DNA of 64,000 nucleotides from NCBI RefSeq assembly GCF_030124325.1, contig NZ_JASKLR010000003.1, forward strand, positions 385,105 through 449,104, read 5' to 3'. This document shows, piece by piece, positions 45,054-53,987 of this stretch. Within the stretch, counting starts at the first letter, position 1. Each line of letters begins with the position of its first letter. The notes beneath the pieces are model-generated. The model made no database searches. It saw only the letters and a program-made list of their open reading frames with translations, and had not been told where the DNA came from. The stretch is from Sinorhizobium sp. 8-89 (GTDB taxonomy: Bacteria; Pseudomonadota; Alphaproteobacteria; Rhizobiales; Rhizobiaceae). The position numbers were made by a program, and so were the translations under genes.

Positions 45054-45689
45054 TCACGACGCAGTCCGCTTCAGGCCGGCCGTCAGCAGCCCGGCGCCGA
45101 TGAGCAGCGAACCGCCGGTGCGGTTGACCACGCGGCGAACATTCGGCTTGCGGATCGAGTTCCGCGCAGCCGAAGCGAGAAAGGCATAAAGCGCCGCATT
45201 GAGCGTTGCGAGCACGAGGAACGTGGCCTCGAAAATCGCCATCTGGGCAAAGAGCGGCCGCGACAGATCAAGGAACTGCGGCAGGAAGGCGACGAAAAAG
45301 ATGATACTTTTCGGGTTGAGCGCGGTGACGGCATAGGTGTGCAGGAAGATGCGCAACGGCCGTTCCGTCGGGGCTGTGCCGTCGGCATCCTGATCGTCAC
45401 TGCCGACCGGTGCCTTCCAGAGCTTGATGCCGAGCCAAACGAGATATGCGGCGCCGACCCATTTCAAGAGGGTGAAGATGGCGGCCGACGTGGCGAGCAG
45501 GGCGCCAAGGCCGAGCATCGAGGCGGTCATGGCGGTGAAATCGCCGAGGGCGACGCCGGCGACCGTCGCTCCGGCGGTCTTCCGGCCATGACCGAGGGAG
45601 TAGGAGATCACAAGAAGAATGGTGGGGCCGGGGATGGCGAGCAGCACCGCCGAGGCGGCCGCAAAGGCAAACCAGTGTTCGAAGGACAT
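45054..45689 (-). CDS. LysE/RhtB-family amino-acid exporter
   Basis: A 211-residue inner-membrane protein with six hydrophobic segments and the family N-terminus FAFAAASAVLLAIPGPTILLVISYSLGHGRK. Members export amino acids such as lysine, threonine or homoserine lactone. GGAGCC sits six bases before the ATG at 45689. Confidence 0.92.
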   Translation of the reverse strand: MSFEHWFAFAAASAVLLAIPGPTILLVISYSLGHGRKTAGATVAGVALGDFTAMTASMLGLGALLATSAAIFTLLKWVGAAYLVWLGIKLWKAPVGSDDQDADGTAPTERPLRIFLHTYAVTALNPKSIIFFVAFLPQFLDLSRPLFAQMAIFEATFLVLATLNAALYAFLASAARNSIRKPNVRRVVNRTGGSLLIGAGLLTAGLKRTAS

Positions 45690-45891
45690 GAAAAGGCTCC
45701 GCGCTTGAATGGCTCTCTTTCCTGGGTAGAACCCGGAGGGAGCCACGCAAGCGCGCAGCCGTCAACTGGTAGTGCGGGGGCGCTGCTTGGCGCGGGATGA
45801 GGAAAAGCGTGTGCGCGGTTTTCCGTCCGCATCCCGCGCGAACTTCTTAGAAGCGATCACGTTTATGATTCCGACCTGAAATCATCGTGAT

Positions 45892-47106
45892 CTAGTCCGC
45901 CGCTTGCCACTTCTGGCCGATGACATCCATGACATCGCCGAACCACTTGGCCGACGTGTCGAAATGCTTGCCACCCTTGATGCGCGGGAACTCGATCGTG
46001 CGCAGCTTGCCGCCCTGGTCCTCGTCATGGCCGGTGACGCCGGAGACCTTGTTGAGAGCGCTTTCGACCGCGAGGTCGACCATGCTCTGGATCAGGCGCA
46101 GGTCGTCGCCATTGGCGGGCGCGGAGCGGGCGTAATAGCCGGACTTCTGCACCATCGAGCGTTCGGCGCCGAGCAGGGCGGCGAACTGCTTGGAAAACCA
46201 ATTGCCGACGTTGATCGTATCGATCTTCACATGGCCGAAAGCATCACGCTTGACCGTCTCGCCGGCCGCCTCGCGCTCGGCGACGATCGCGTCGAGGCAA
46301 GCGCCTTCACTGACGAACAGGGTGACGAAGCCGGCGCGGTCCATGACTTCGCGCAGACGCTCGGCCTCGGCCTCCAAGTCGAACTTCATCTCCGGCAGGT
46401 ATAGCCCGTCGATGTTCTTCAATTGCGCGTTCATCATGAAGCCGTCGACATAGTCCTTGTCTCCGGCCATCTGGATATAGGAGCGTGCGGTTGCCGCCGT
46501 CAGCCAGCCGCAGTGGCGGCCCATCACTTCGTGGACGACGAGGGTGCGCGGCGCTGCGCTCTGCTCGTTGCTGACATGGTCGAAGAAACGCGCACCGTAT
46601 TCGGCCGCGGTCCAGGCGCCGAGCGTCTGGCGGATAGGCACCACGTCGTTGTCGACCGTCTTCGGCAGGCCGACCACCGTCAGGTCGTAGCCGTTGGCAC
46701 CGAGATAGGCGGCAAGATCGGCCGCCGTCGTATTGGTGTCGTCGCCGCCGATCGTGTGCAGGATCGTCACACCGTCGGAAGCCAGCCTTTCGGCGGCAAC
46801 ACGAAGCGGGTTCTGACCTTCCTTGACCAGGCCGCGCTTCACGCAGTCGGCGGCATTCGTGAGCTTCACGCGGCTGTTGCCGATCGGCGATCCGCCATGG
46901 CGATGAAGCACATGCGCCTTCTCGCGCATTTCCGGGGTAATTTCGATACGATCGGCGAGAAGCAGGCCCTGGTAGCCGGAGCGGTAGGCGACGAGTTCGT
47001 AGTCGGGCGCGATGTCCGTGTACCGTTCGATCAGGCCGCCGACAGCGGATGAAAGGCAGGGGGCAAGCCCGCCCGCCGTCAGCATTGCGACTTTCTTCTT
47101 GGCCAT
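45892..47106 (-). CDS. pfp: Pyrophosphate-dependent 6-phosphofructokinase
   Basis: It phosphorylates fructose 6-phosphate, probably with PPi. The 404-residue product has TIGGDDTNTTAADLAAYL, where Asp replaces the Gly of ATP-PFKs in GGDG, and GLPKTVDNDVV; both are signatures of PPi use. The C-terminal end is longer than in plant-like short forms. GAGGAGGAACC precedes the ATG at 47106. The reaction is reversible and may work in gluconeogenesis; rhizobia are commonly reported to lack ATP-PFK. Confidence 0.94.
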   Translation of the reverse strand: MAKKKVAMLTAGGLAPCLSSAVGGLIERYTDIAPDYELVAYRSGYQGLLLADRIEITPEMREKAHVLHRHGGSPIGNSRVKLTNAADCVKRGLVKEGQNPLRVAAERLASDGVTILHTIGGDDTNTTAADLAAYLGANGYDLTVVGLPKTVDNDVVPIRQTLGAWTAAEYGARFFDHVSNEQSAAPRTLVVHEVMGRHCGWLTAATARSYIQMAGDKDYVDGFMMNAQLKNIDGLYLPEMKFDLEAEAERLREVMDRAGFVTLFVSEGACLDAIVAEREAAGETVKRDAFGHVKIDTINVGNWFSKQFAALLGAERSMVQKSGYYARSAPANGDDLRLIQSMVDLAVESALNKVSGVTGHDEDQGGKLRTIEFPRIKGGKHFDTSAKWFGDVMDVIGQKWQAAD

Positions 47107-47507
47107 GGTTCCTCCTCGGCGATTCGGCACTGGCTGGCGGCTCATCAGAGCCAATCACATTCATGATCCTTGCCTATTCAAGGACACCGTGGTCTAGCGC
47201 AAATCCGATGGAAGTTAAATGACAGGGCTGTGGATGCGCGAAAAGTTCGAACAGGGCGGTGGCGTAAACCGCGTCGCGCCGCCTTGGCGATGCGGGCTTT
47301 CAGTCGCGCCAAATTTTTTTGCCCGATCGCAACTTCACCGGAATCGATCGCGTTTATGCCGCACCGAAATCGGTTGAAATTTACGGCGATATGATTTATT
47401 GAGGGGCCATCACAAATCCGTCATCCAGGACGTTTCCGGCTGCCGGCCGCTTGCAATTTGCCACCACATCGGGTCATGCTGCTGGTGGACAGGGAAAAAT
47501 CGCACAT
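47107..47507. other. Intergenic region between divergent pfp and TerB-DnaJ genes
   Basis: It should hold both promoters. AT-richer sequence occurs around 47200 and 47310-47400. I recognise no repeat, RNA gene or operator. Confidence 0.5.
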
Positions 47508-48212
47508 ATGTCATTCTGGGACAGCCTGCTGAAAATCGTCACGGCCACCGGCAACGCGCTTGCAGGCGTGGTGGAGGCTGTTCGCACCCTCTTTGAAGGA
47601 GATCCGGAAACCCGGCGCAAGGTCGCGTTCTCGGTCGCGATGATCGCCCTTTCGGCGAAGATGGCGAAGGCCGACGGGATCGTCAGCGAGAACGAGGTTG
47701 CCGCTTTCCGCGATATCTTCAAATTTCCCGCCGATCAGGCGCGGAACGTTGCGCGTCTCTACAACCTCGCGCGTCAGGACGTTGCGGGCTACGAAGCCTA
47801 TGCCGAAAAGATGGCGTCGCTGTGCTCCTCCTGCGAGAAGAACTGCCCGATCCTCGAGGACATTATCGACGGACTCTTCCACATCGCGAAGTCCGATGGC
47901 GCTGTCCACGAGAAGGAACTGACCTTCCTCATGCGCGTCGCCGAGATCTTCAAGATGGACGAGGAGCATTTCCAGAGCATCATGGCGCGTCATGTTCATC
48001 TCTCAGGCGACCCCTATGAGGTGCTGGGCGTATCGCCGAAGGACGACTTCGCCAAGATCCGCAGGCGCTATCGCGTGCTCGTGTCCGAGAACCATCCGGA
48101 CATGCTGGTGGCGCGTGGCGTTCCGGAAGAATTTCACGCGATCGCCAACGATCGCATGGCCGCGCTCAATGCGGCCTACGAGGCGATCGAGAAAGAACGC
48201 CGCGCCGCATGA
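47508..48212 (+). CDS. TerB-DnaJ domain protein (DjlA-like)
   Basis: A 234-residue protein. Residues 45-160 form the TerB-like helical bundle (VAFSVAMIALSAKMAKADGIVSENEV; GLFHIAKSDGAVHEKELTFLMRVAEIF). Residues 170-225 form a J domain with NHPDML containing HPD, so it can stimulate a Hsp70 partner. A CSSCEKNC cysteine group lies between the TerB repeats. DjlA of enterics has a membrane helix; none is seen here. The stop overlaps the following amidase gene by 4 bp. Confidence 0.9.
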   Translation: MSFWDSLLKIVTATGNALAGVVEAVRTLFEGDPETRRKVAFSVAMIALSAKMAKADGIVSENEVAAFRDIFKFPADQARNVARLYNLARQDVAGYEAYAEKMASLCSSCEKNCPILEDIIDGLFHIAKSDGAVHEKELTFLMRVAEIFKMDEEHFQSIMARHVHLSGDPYEVLGVSPKDDFAKIRRRYRVLVSENHPDMLVARGVPEEFHAIANDRMAALNAAYEAIEKERRAA

Positions 48213-48973
48213 CAGCGAAGACATGCGATTTTCCCGGCGCGCGTCTCGTGCCGTCGCCGAACCACGGCGAGCGGGCGGGCGGTCGCGAGCCGGATATGAT
48301 CCTGCTGCACTACACCGGTATGGAGACGGCGGTATCGGCGCTCGACTGGCTTTGCCGCGAGGAAAGTCAGGTTTCCAGCCACTACTTCATCCACGAGGAC
48401 GGGCGCGTCGACCAACTTGTCGCGGAGGAGCGGCGGGCCTGGCATGCGGGAAAAAGCTTCTGGAAAGGCGAGACGGACATCAACTCGTGCTCGATCGGCA
48501 TCGAGATCGCCAATCCCGGCCATCCGGGTGGCCTGCCGGAGTTCCCTGAAGCGCAGATTGAAGCGGTCGTCGAATTGTGTCGGGACTGTGGCCAACGCTG
48601 GTCCATCGCCCCTGAAAGGGTGCTTGCGCATAGCGATGTCGCGCCGATTCGCAAGGTCGATCCGGGAGAAAAATTTCCCTGGCATGTGCTGCATGCCAGA
48701 GGGGTCGGCCACTGGGTGGAACCGACGCCGGTCGGCGGTGGCCGGTTTTTCCAGCGCGGCGACCGTGGGCAGCCCGTCGCGGCAATCCAGTCGCTCTTGT
48801 CACTTTACGGCTATGGTATTGAAGTAACAGGCGATTTCTGTGAAAAGACCGAGGGCGCGGTGGCGGCGTTCCAGCGACATTTCCGCCAGGCGAGGGTGGA
48901 CGGAATCGCCGATGTTTCGACCATCGACACGCTCCACCGCCTGCTTTCCGCACTTCCGAATCTCAGCGTTTAG
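48209..48973 (+). CDS. N-acetylmuramoyl-L-alanine amidase, AmpD type, with PG-binding domain
   Basis: A 254-residue zinc amidase. ILLHYTGME carries the first zinc His, WHAGKSFW and GIEIANPGH the substrate groove, and VLAHSDVAPIRKVDPG the second His and the acidic residue. A C-terminal peptidoglycan-binding domain (AIQSLLSLYGYGIEVTGDF, TEGAVAAFQRHFR) is attached. There is no signal peptide, which fits a cytosolic recycling enzyme cleaving anhydro-muropeptides. The ATG at 48209 overlaps the preceding stop (ATGA). Confidence 0.93.
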   Translation: MTAKTCDFPGARLVPSPNHGERAGGREPDMILLHYTGMETAVSALDWLCREESQVSSHYFIHEDGRVDQLVAEERRAWHAGKSFWKGETDINSCSIGIEIANPGHPGGLPEFPEAQIEAVVELCRDCGQRWSIAPERVLAHSDVAPIRKVDPGEKFPWHVLHARGVGHWVEPTPVGGGRFFQRGDRGQPVAAIQSLLSLYGYGIEVTGDFCEKTEGAVAAFQRHFRQARVDGIADVSTIDTLHRLLSALPNLSV

Positions 48974-49199
48974 GCGGCGATTTTCGGGTGCGCTAATTTA
49001 GCGTGCTCTTCACTTTCCTGCGCGATTTTTTTGTGTTGCCACATGTTTACCATGATGGCCCCTTCATTTGCGCTCCATCAACTGCAGGGGATGCAGCGCG
49101 TCCGCGCCGCTCTTTTGTCAATGAAAGCGATCGGGAAATTCGGTCGGGTGGCGGGGTGCGCCGCCCGGGCAGTTCCCCAGACCGGAGACTTCAAACTAA

Positions 49200-49733
49200 A
49201 TGAGAATATCGTCTGTTGCTGCGGTGGCGGCATGCCTTGGCATGTTCATCACCGGGATGGGTACGTCGTACGCGGGGGGCGTCGACAAGACCATCAAGAC
49301 CTCTGCCCTTCCGTCGGCCACCAGAACGACAGGCTATCCGAAACCAGACCTGACACTATCGCCCGCCTCCCAATACACGATTCTCATCCATTCCTACGCA
49401 AAACAATTTGGCGTCCCCGCGGGCCTCGCCCATGCCGTCGTGCAGGTCGAAAGCAACTTCGACGCGAAGGCGCGCGGCAGCTCCGGTGAAATCGGCCTCA
49501 TGCAGATCAAGCCCGCCACCGCCCGCATGATGGGCTATTCCGGTTCCGCCAAGGGCCTCTACGACCCGGAAACCAACATCAAGTTCGGCATGATGTATCT
49601 TGCGAAGGCGCGCGAGCTTTCGGACGGCACCACCTGCGGAACCATCCTGAAGTACAACGCCGGTCACGCCGCCAAGCGCATGAACCCGGTGTCGAAGCGC
49701 TATTGCGGCAAGGTCCAGTCCATCCTCGACTAA
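49200..49733 (+). CDS. Lytic transglycosylase, small SLT-domain protein
   Basis: A 177-residue secreted enzyme. The signal peptide ends near GTSYAGG. The SLT core LAHAVVQVESNFDAKARGSSGEIGLMQIKPATARMMGY holds the catalytic Glu in QVESNF, and CGTILKYNAGH closes the fold. It cleaves peptidoglycan glycan strands. It is the second SLT protein in the window and lacks the long linker of the lipoprotein form. Confidence 0.93.
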   Translation: MRISSVAAVAACLGMFITGMGTSYAGGVDKTIKTSALPSATRTTGYPKPDLTLSPASQYTILIHSYAKQFGVPAGLAHAVVQVESNFDAKARGSSGEIGLMQIKPATARMMGYSGSAKGLYDPETNIKFGMMYLAKARELSDGTTCGTILKYNAGHAAKRMNPVSKRYCGKVQSILD

Positions 49734-49917
49734 ACGTTGAAATCGCCGGTGGGCCGGCGGCGTCGCCCTTCGTGGCTGAGCATGACTTGCCTTGGAGCGG
49801 TTCCGATCCAAGGCTTGGCCGGATAGGTCTCGCGTTCCGGCATACCGTTAATTCAATTCGGTGCCATTTGTTATTGCGGCATGTTATTCCCGGCGAACTG
49901 AACAGTCGGGGAGTGGC

Positions 49918-51105
49918 ATGTCGGAGAACTTTGATTTCGTCGTTGTCGGCAAGGGCATGATGGGTGCTGCGGCCGCGCGGCATCTGAGCGGTGCCGGTGC
50001 AAGCGTTGCGCTCATCGGCCCCGACGAGCCGGAAGATTGGGCCAATCACGGCGGCGTCTTCGCCAGCCACTATGACAATGCCCGCATTACCCGCACGATC
50101 GACGACGATCCGGTCTGGGCCCGTCTCGCCCGCCGTTCGATCGATCGCTACGCGGAGATCGCCGGCGAGAGCGGCGTCGACTTCTACGCGGAGGTCGGCT
50201 GCCTGATCGCCGCGCCAGCGCCAGGCGGCGAATTCGATTATCTGGAGAACGTCGGACACGCCCGTGACAGGCTCGGCGTCGAGGCGCCGCTGATTTTGGG
50301 CGATGATCTCGCTCAGCGCTTTCCCTGGTTTCGTTTCCCCAAGCGCTACGGCGGTATTCATGAGGCGCGGGGCGCGGGCCACATCAATCCTCGGGCGCTG
50401 GTGCTGGCGCAGACGATCCTTGCCGAAAGGTCGGGCGCACGCGTCATCCGTTCCGAGGTGATTGCCGTCGACGAAAATTCGGATCACGCCGCCGTTACGA
50501 CCGCCGACGGCCAAACGGTTCGGGCCGAGCGTGTCCTTGTCGCTGCCGGCGGCTTTTCGCTGTCGAAGGCGCTGCTGCCGCGGCCGATCGATCTTTCCGT
50601 GAAGGCGCGTACCGTGCTTTTTGCCGAGGTCGCTGCCGGGGATCTCTCGAGTTTCGAGGGCATGCCATCGCTGATCGGTGCGGCTCCGGAGCAGGAGCGA
50701 AGCTATTATCTGCTGCCCCCGGTTGCCTATGCCGACGGCAAACACTACATCAAGATCGGCGGCGACCCGACCGACCGGCTGCTCGCGAGCGAACCGGCGG
50801 TGAGGGAATGGTTCCGCAGCGGCGGCAATGCGCCCGCGGCCGATCATTTGCGTGGCTTGCTTGCCGGAGTGATGCCGGGCTTCCAGCCTGTTTCGACGCA
50901 TTTTGCGCCTTGCATCACGTCGTTTACGCGCCACGGCTATCCCTATATCGGCTTTGCCAGCGATCGCGTCGGCGTCGTCACCGGCGGCAACGGTCAGGCC
51001 GCCAAGAGTTCCGACGAGATCGGCCGACTCGGTGCCGTGCTCGTCCTGAACGGGCATCTCGATGCCCCCGAATACGAGACCGATTTTGCGGTTGCGTACC
51101 GCTGA
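49918..51105 (+). CDS. FAD-dependent oxidase, SolA/sarcosine-oxidase-like
   Basis: A 395-residue flavoprotein of the DAO family. FAD site FDFVVVGKGMMGAAAARHLSGAGA, ARGAGHINPRALVLAQTILAE in the middle and GVVTGGNGQAAKSSDEIGRL at the C-terminus. The closest family groups are N-methyl-tryptophan oxidase and monomeric sarcosine oxidase; amine substrate is likely, but not fixed. GGGGAGTGGC precedes the ATG at 49918. A RIME-like repeat starts 5 bp after the stop. Confidence 0.87.
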   Translation: MSENFDFVVVGKGMMGAAAARHLSGAGASVALIGPDEPEDWANHGGVFASHYDNARITRTIDDDPVWARLARRSIDRYAEIAGESGVDFYAEVGCLIAAPAPGGEFDYLENVGHARDRLGVEAPLILGDDLAQRFPWFRFPKRYGGIHEARGAGHINPRALVLAQTILAERSGARVIRSEVIAVDENSDHAAVTTADGQTVRAERVLVAAGGFSLSKALLPRPIDLSVKARTVLFAEVAAGDLSSFEGMPSLIGAAPEQERSYYLLPPVAYADGKHYIKIGGDPTDRLLASEPAVREWFRSGGNAPAADHLRGLLAGVMPGFQPVSTHFAPCITSFTRHGYPYIGFASDRVGVVTGGNGQAAKSSDEIGRLGAVLVLNGHLDAPEYETDFAVAYR

Positions 51106-51110
51106 CCGAT

Positions 51111-51215
51111 CTACAGCGCCGCGCGTCCGATCGGACGCGCTAATGTGGCTGTAGCATTTGAAGTGCTGCATGATTTTGTCCTCAAATCGATTCCGATTTA
51201 AGGAATCGTGCAGTA
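51111..51215 (-). repeat. RIME-like element, copy before rnpB
   Basis: CTACAGCGCCGCGCGTCCGA is followed by its inverted form to GGCTGTAG, then TGCATGATTTTG...AAGGAATCGTGCAGTA. Both palindromes are near perfect, in reverse order relative to the copy at 1698. Confidence 0.75.
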
Positions 51216-51287
51216 GGCAAGCGGATCCGGGCGAGCGAAAGTGAAATCACCGATTTCTCTGGCGCTTGTCGCTTTGGTCAGTTAATG

Positions 51288-51697
51288 ACCGCTCTGCCAG
51301 TTGGCCGGGCAGCCGCGCCCCGCAAGCGCCGAAAGGCCGCGGGGGGAGGAAAGTCCGGGCTCCACGGAAACACGGTGCCGGATAACGTCCGGCGGGGGCG
51401 ACCCCAGGGAAAGTGCCACAGAAAGCAAACCGCTTCGCTTCGCGGAGTAAGGGTGAAAGGGTGGGGTAAGAGCCCACCGCGGACATGGCAACATGGACGG
51501 CACGGCAAACCCCACCGGGAGCAAGACCGAATAGGGATGACACGGGCGCGCGAGCGCCCAGCCGGTTTCCAGGCGCGTCATCCGGGTGGGTTGCAAGAGG
51601 CTGCGCGCAAGCGCAGTCCCAGATGAATGGCTGCCACGTTCCGTTCCTTCGGGAGCGGGGCCATACAGAACCCGGCTTACAGGCCAACTGGCAATTT
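51288..51697 (+). ncRNA. rnpB: RNase P RNA, class A
   Basis: This is the catalytic RNA that removes tRNA 5' leaders. The 5' arm TGCCAGTTGGCC (51295-51306) pairs exactly with GGCCAACTGGCA (51682-51693). Conserved core parts are GGGGGAGGAAAGTCCGGGCTCC, then GAAAGTGCCACAGAAAGCAAACCGC, and ACAGAACCCGGCTTACAGGCC at the 3' end. A T-run at 51694-51698 ends the gene. Length is about 410 nt, normal for alphaproteobacteria. Confidence 0.96.
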
Positions 51698-51907
51698 TTC
51701 TTCCACACCTTTTCGCGCGTCGACGTCGAGCGGCGCGTCGCCCCTTTCCTTCTCCTTAAACGAATCAGCTGGCAAAGGCCGTCTGGCCGGCCCGTCCCGG
51801 GCGGTTTCGCGCGGGATTCCAATGGATTAGGGTTCCGATCGTAACCCTTTGTTAAACTTAACAACCTATCAATATTTGATCATCCGCGAGGCTTATTACG
51901 AGCTTCT
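51698..51907. other. Region between rnpB and the mraZ operator
   Basis: About 210 bp without a gene. A 16-bp palindrome-like stretch TTGTTAAACTTAACAA (51849-51864) precedes the MraZ site by 43 bp and could be part of the dcw promoter. Confidence 0.4.
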
Positions 51908-51942
51908 CCCATTGACGCCCATATGGTCCCATGTTATCCCAT
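51908..51942. promoter_or_regulatory. MraZ operator: four CCCAT repeats with 10-bp period
   Basis: CCCAT occurs at 51908, 51918, 51928 and 51938, separated by exactly five bases. On the opposite strand these are TGGG repeats with 10-bp phasing, which is the site described for MraZ in enterics. They lie 176 bp upstream of the mraZ start, so MraZ should repress its own cluster here. Confidence 0.88.
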
Positions 51943-52117
51943 AATGGTACTGCGCAAGGGCCGCGTCGTGGCCCATCGTCGCAAAATTCCAAGGTTCCTT
52001 CCTCGGAAGGATTAGGCGGGCATGCTTGTGTCCGGCGGGGGTTTTTTGCGCGCGCAGGCAGGTGTTCGCGCGGGCCGATGATTGTGGCCCGTCAGTCGGA
52101 GGCGGCCGTTTCGCGTC

Positions 52118-52558
52118 ATGAACCGCTTCTTGTCACATGCAACGAACCGGATCGATGCAAAGGGACGGGTCTCTGTGCCTTCGGCGTTCCGTGCCGTGCT
52201 TTCGGATGGAGGCGTCCGGGAGTTATACTGCTTTCAGGACTTCGTCTTTCCGGCGATCAGCGTCGGCGGGCCGGAGCTTCTGGACCGGTTCGAGAAGCAG
52301 ATGGCGGCCGAGGATCCGTTTTCGGATGCCGCCAACCAGATGTCGCTCCTCGTTCATGGGGGCGGCGTCTTTGTGAAGCTCGACCCGGAGGGCCGGTTGA
52401 TGGTGACGGATTTCATTCGCGACTTCACCGGCATCTCGACCGACGTGACTTTTGTCGGCCGGGGAGATCATTTTCAGCTCTGGGAACCGCAGGCGTTTGC
52501 GAGAGCGCAGGCGGAGGCCCGGGAAGGGCGCAAATCACGGGGGTTGCGTCCGGAATAG
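52118..52558 (+). CDS. mraZ: Transcriptional regulator MraZ
   Basis: A 146-residue protein with two MraZ/AbrB-like repeats. [25 protein letters not shown] starts repeat 1, and [20 protein letters not shown] repeat 2, each with the DxKGR/GR-type motif. MraZ binds TGGG repeats and represses the division cluster. The frame opens at 52082, but the ATG at 52118 gives the standard N-terminus MNRFLS. It is the first gene of the dcw operon. Confidence 0.95.
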   Translation: MNRFLSHATNRIDAKGRVSVPSAFRAVLSDGGVRELYCFQDFVFPAISVGGPELLDRFEKQMAAEDPFSDAANQMSLLVHGGGVFVKLDPEGRLMVTDFIRDFTGISTDVTFVGRGDHFQLWEPQAFARAQAEAREGRKSRGLRPE

Positions 52559-52572
52559 AATGGAGAGGCGGA

Positions 52573-53598
52573 ATGGTGACGGATCAAGGCGGCGGAGTTT
52601 CTGAAGCCGACGGCGGACCGGTTCGTCACATTCCCGTCCTGTTGAGCGAAGTGCTCGCCGCCCTCGATCCCGCGCCCGGCAAGATCATTCTCGACGGCAC
52701 CTTCGGTGCCGGCGGCTACACGTCCGCCATCCTGAAGGCGGGCGCCGACGTGATCGCGCTCGATCGCGATCCGACGGCGATTGCCGCCGGCCAACCGCTC
52801 GCCGCTGCCTCCGAAGGGCGGCTCACGCTCGTTCATTCCCGTTTTTCCGACCTCGCCGAGCACGCGCTGGCACAAGGGCTTGATGGTGTCGTGCTCGATA
52901 TCGGCGTCTCGTCCATGCAGATCGACGAGGCCGAGCGCGGCTTCTCGTTCCAGAAAAAGGGCCCGCTCGATATGCGCATGTCGGCCGCCGGCGTCTCCGC
53001 CGCCGATGTCGTCAACCGCGCCAAGGTCTCCGATCTCATTCGCATTTTCGGGTTCCTTGGCGAAGAGAAGCAGGCAGGCCGCATCGCCCGCGCCATCGAG
53101 AAGCGCCGCGCCGAGGCGCCGTTCGAAACGACGCGCGACCTCGCCAACCTCATCGAGACGGTGACCCCGCGCAAGGCCAAGGACAAGATTCATCCCGCGA
53201 CCCGCGTCTTCCAGGCGCTTCGCATCTTCGTCAACGACGAGCTCGGCGAACTTGCCAACGCGCTTTTCGCGGCTGAGCGGGTGTTGAAGCCCGGCGGGCG
53301 CCTCGTCGTGGTCACCTTTCATTCTCTCGAAGACAGGATCGTCAAGACATTCTTCCAGGACCGATCCGGCAAGGCGGCAGGATCCCGTCACCTGCCGATG
53401 GTTGCTGCCCGCGCCGCAACCTTCACGCCAGTTGGCAAGCCTATGATTGCGGCCAGCGAGGAAGAAGCGTCCCGCAATCCGCGCGCCCGGTCCGCGAAGC
53501 TCAGAGCCGGCATCCGCACGGAGGCCCCGTCGCCGGGAGACGATCTGTCCATTTTCAATCTGCCGGAACTGGCGAGCCTTGCGAAACTGGGGGGCTGA
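52573..53598 (+). CDS. rsmH: 16S rRNA (cytosine-1402-N4)-methyltransferase
   Basis: RsmH (MraW) methylates C1402 of 16S rRNA and is the second gene of the cluster. The 341-residue product has the family N-terminus [16 protein letters not shown] block [16 protein letters not shown], and [14 protein letters not shown] and [14 protein letters not shown] near the active site. ATG at 52573 follows GGAGAGGCGGA. A frame opening at 51931 is an artefact of low stop density. Confidence 0.96.
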   Translation: MVTDQGGGVSEADGGPVRHIPVLLSEVLAALDPAPGKIILDGTFGAGGYTSAILKAGADVIALDRDPTAIAAGQPLAAASEGRLTLVHSRFSDLAEHALAQGLDGVVLDIGVSSMQIDEAERGFSFQKKGPLDMRMSAAGVSAADVVNRAKVSDLIRIFGFLGEEKQAGRIARAIEKRRAEAPFETTRDLANLIETVTPRKAKDKIHPATRVFQALRIFVNDELGELANALFAAERVLKPGGRLVVVTFHSLEDRIVKTFFQDRSGKAAGSRHLPMVAARAATFTPVGKPMIAASEEEASRNPRARSAKLRAGIRTEAPSPGDDLSIFNLPELASLAKLGG

Positions 53599-53603
53599 GA
53601 AAG

Positions 53604-53987
53604 ATGCTGCGAACGCTCGACATTGTCCTGATCGTCGTCATGACGGCAGCCGCCACGGTGACCTATACGATCAAGCATCAGGCCGAGAACAAGCGCGAGG
53701 AGGTCCGCCGGCTCGATGCGGCCATCAAGCTTGAGGAAGACACGATCGATCTGCTCAGGGCGGACTGGGCGCTGCTGACCCAGCCGAACCGGCTGGAGCG
53801 CCTCGTCGCCGCCTTCGCCGTCGACCTGCAACTCGCGCCGACGCCTTCGACCCAGCTCGCTCGGCCCGAGGAGCTTCCGATGCTGAAAGCGGACCTGCCG
53901 CAGCCGGAAGTCGACAAGGCGGCTGAAGACGGCGTCGCTGCCGTCATCAAGACAGATGGTATCGCAACAGGTTCGGTGGCGCGCTGA
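53604..53987 (+). CDS. ftsL: Cell division protein FtsL
   Basis: A 127-residue bitopic divisome protein: one membrane helix at residues 5-22 (LDIVLIVVMTAAATVTY) and a periplasmic coiled-coil (EEVRRLDAAIKLEEDTIDLLRADWALL). It links FtsB/FtsQ with FtsWI. It lies in its usual place and its stop overlaps the ftsI ATG (TGATG). Confidence 0.9.
   Translation: MLRTLDIVLIVVMTAAATVTYTIKHQAENKREEVRRLDAAIKLEEDTIDLLRADWALLTQPNRLERLVAAFAVDLQLAPTPSTQLARPEELPMLKADLPQPEVDKAAEDGVAAVIKTDGIATGSVAR

Noticed and set aside
51849-51864. CtrA-type site before mraZ
   Set aside because: The TTAA units are six bases apart instead of the eleven needed for TTAA-N7-TTAA.
51931-53598. Long frame running through mraZ into rsmH
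   Set aside because: The part before 52573 is a shadow of mraZ; the RsmH start has a proper ribosome site.
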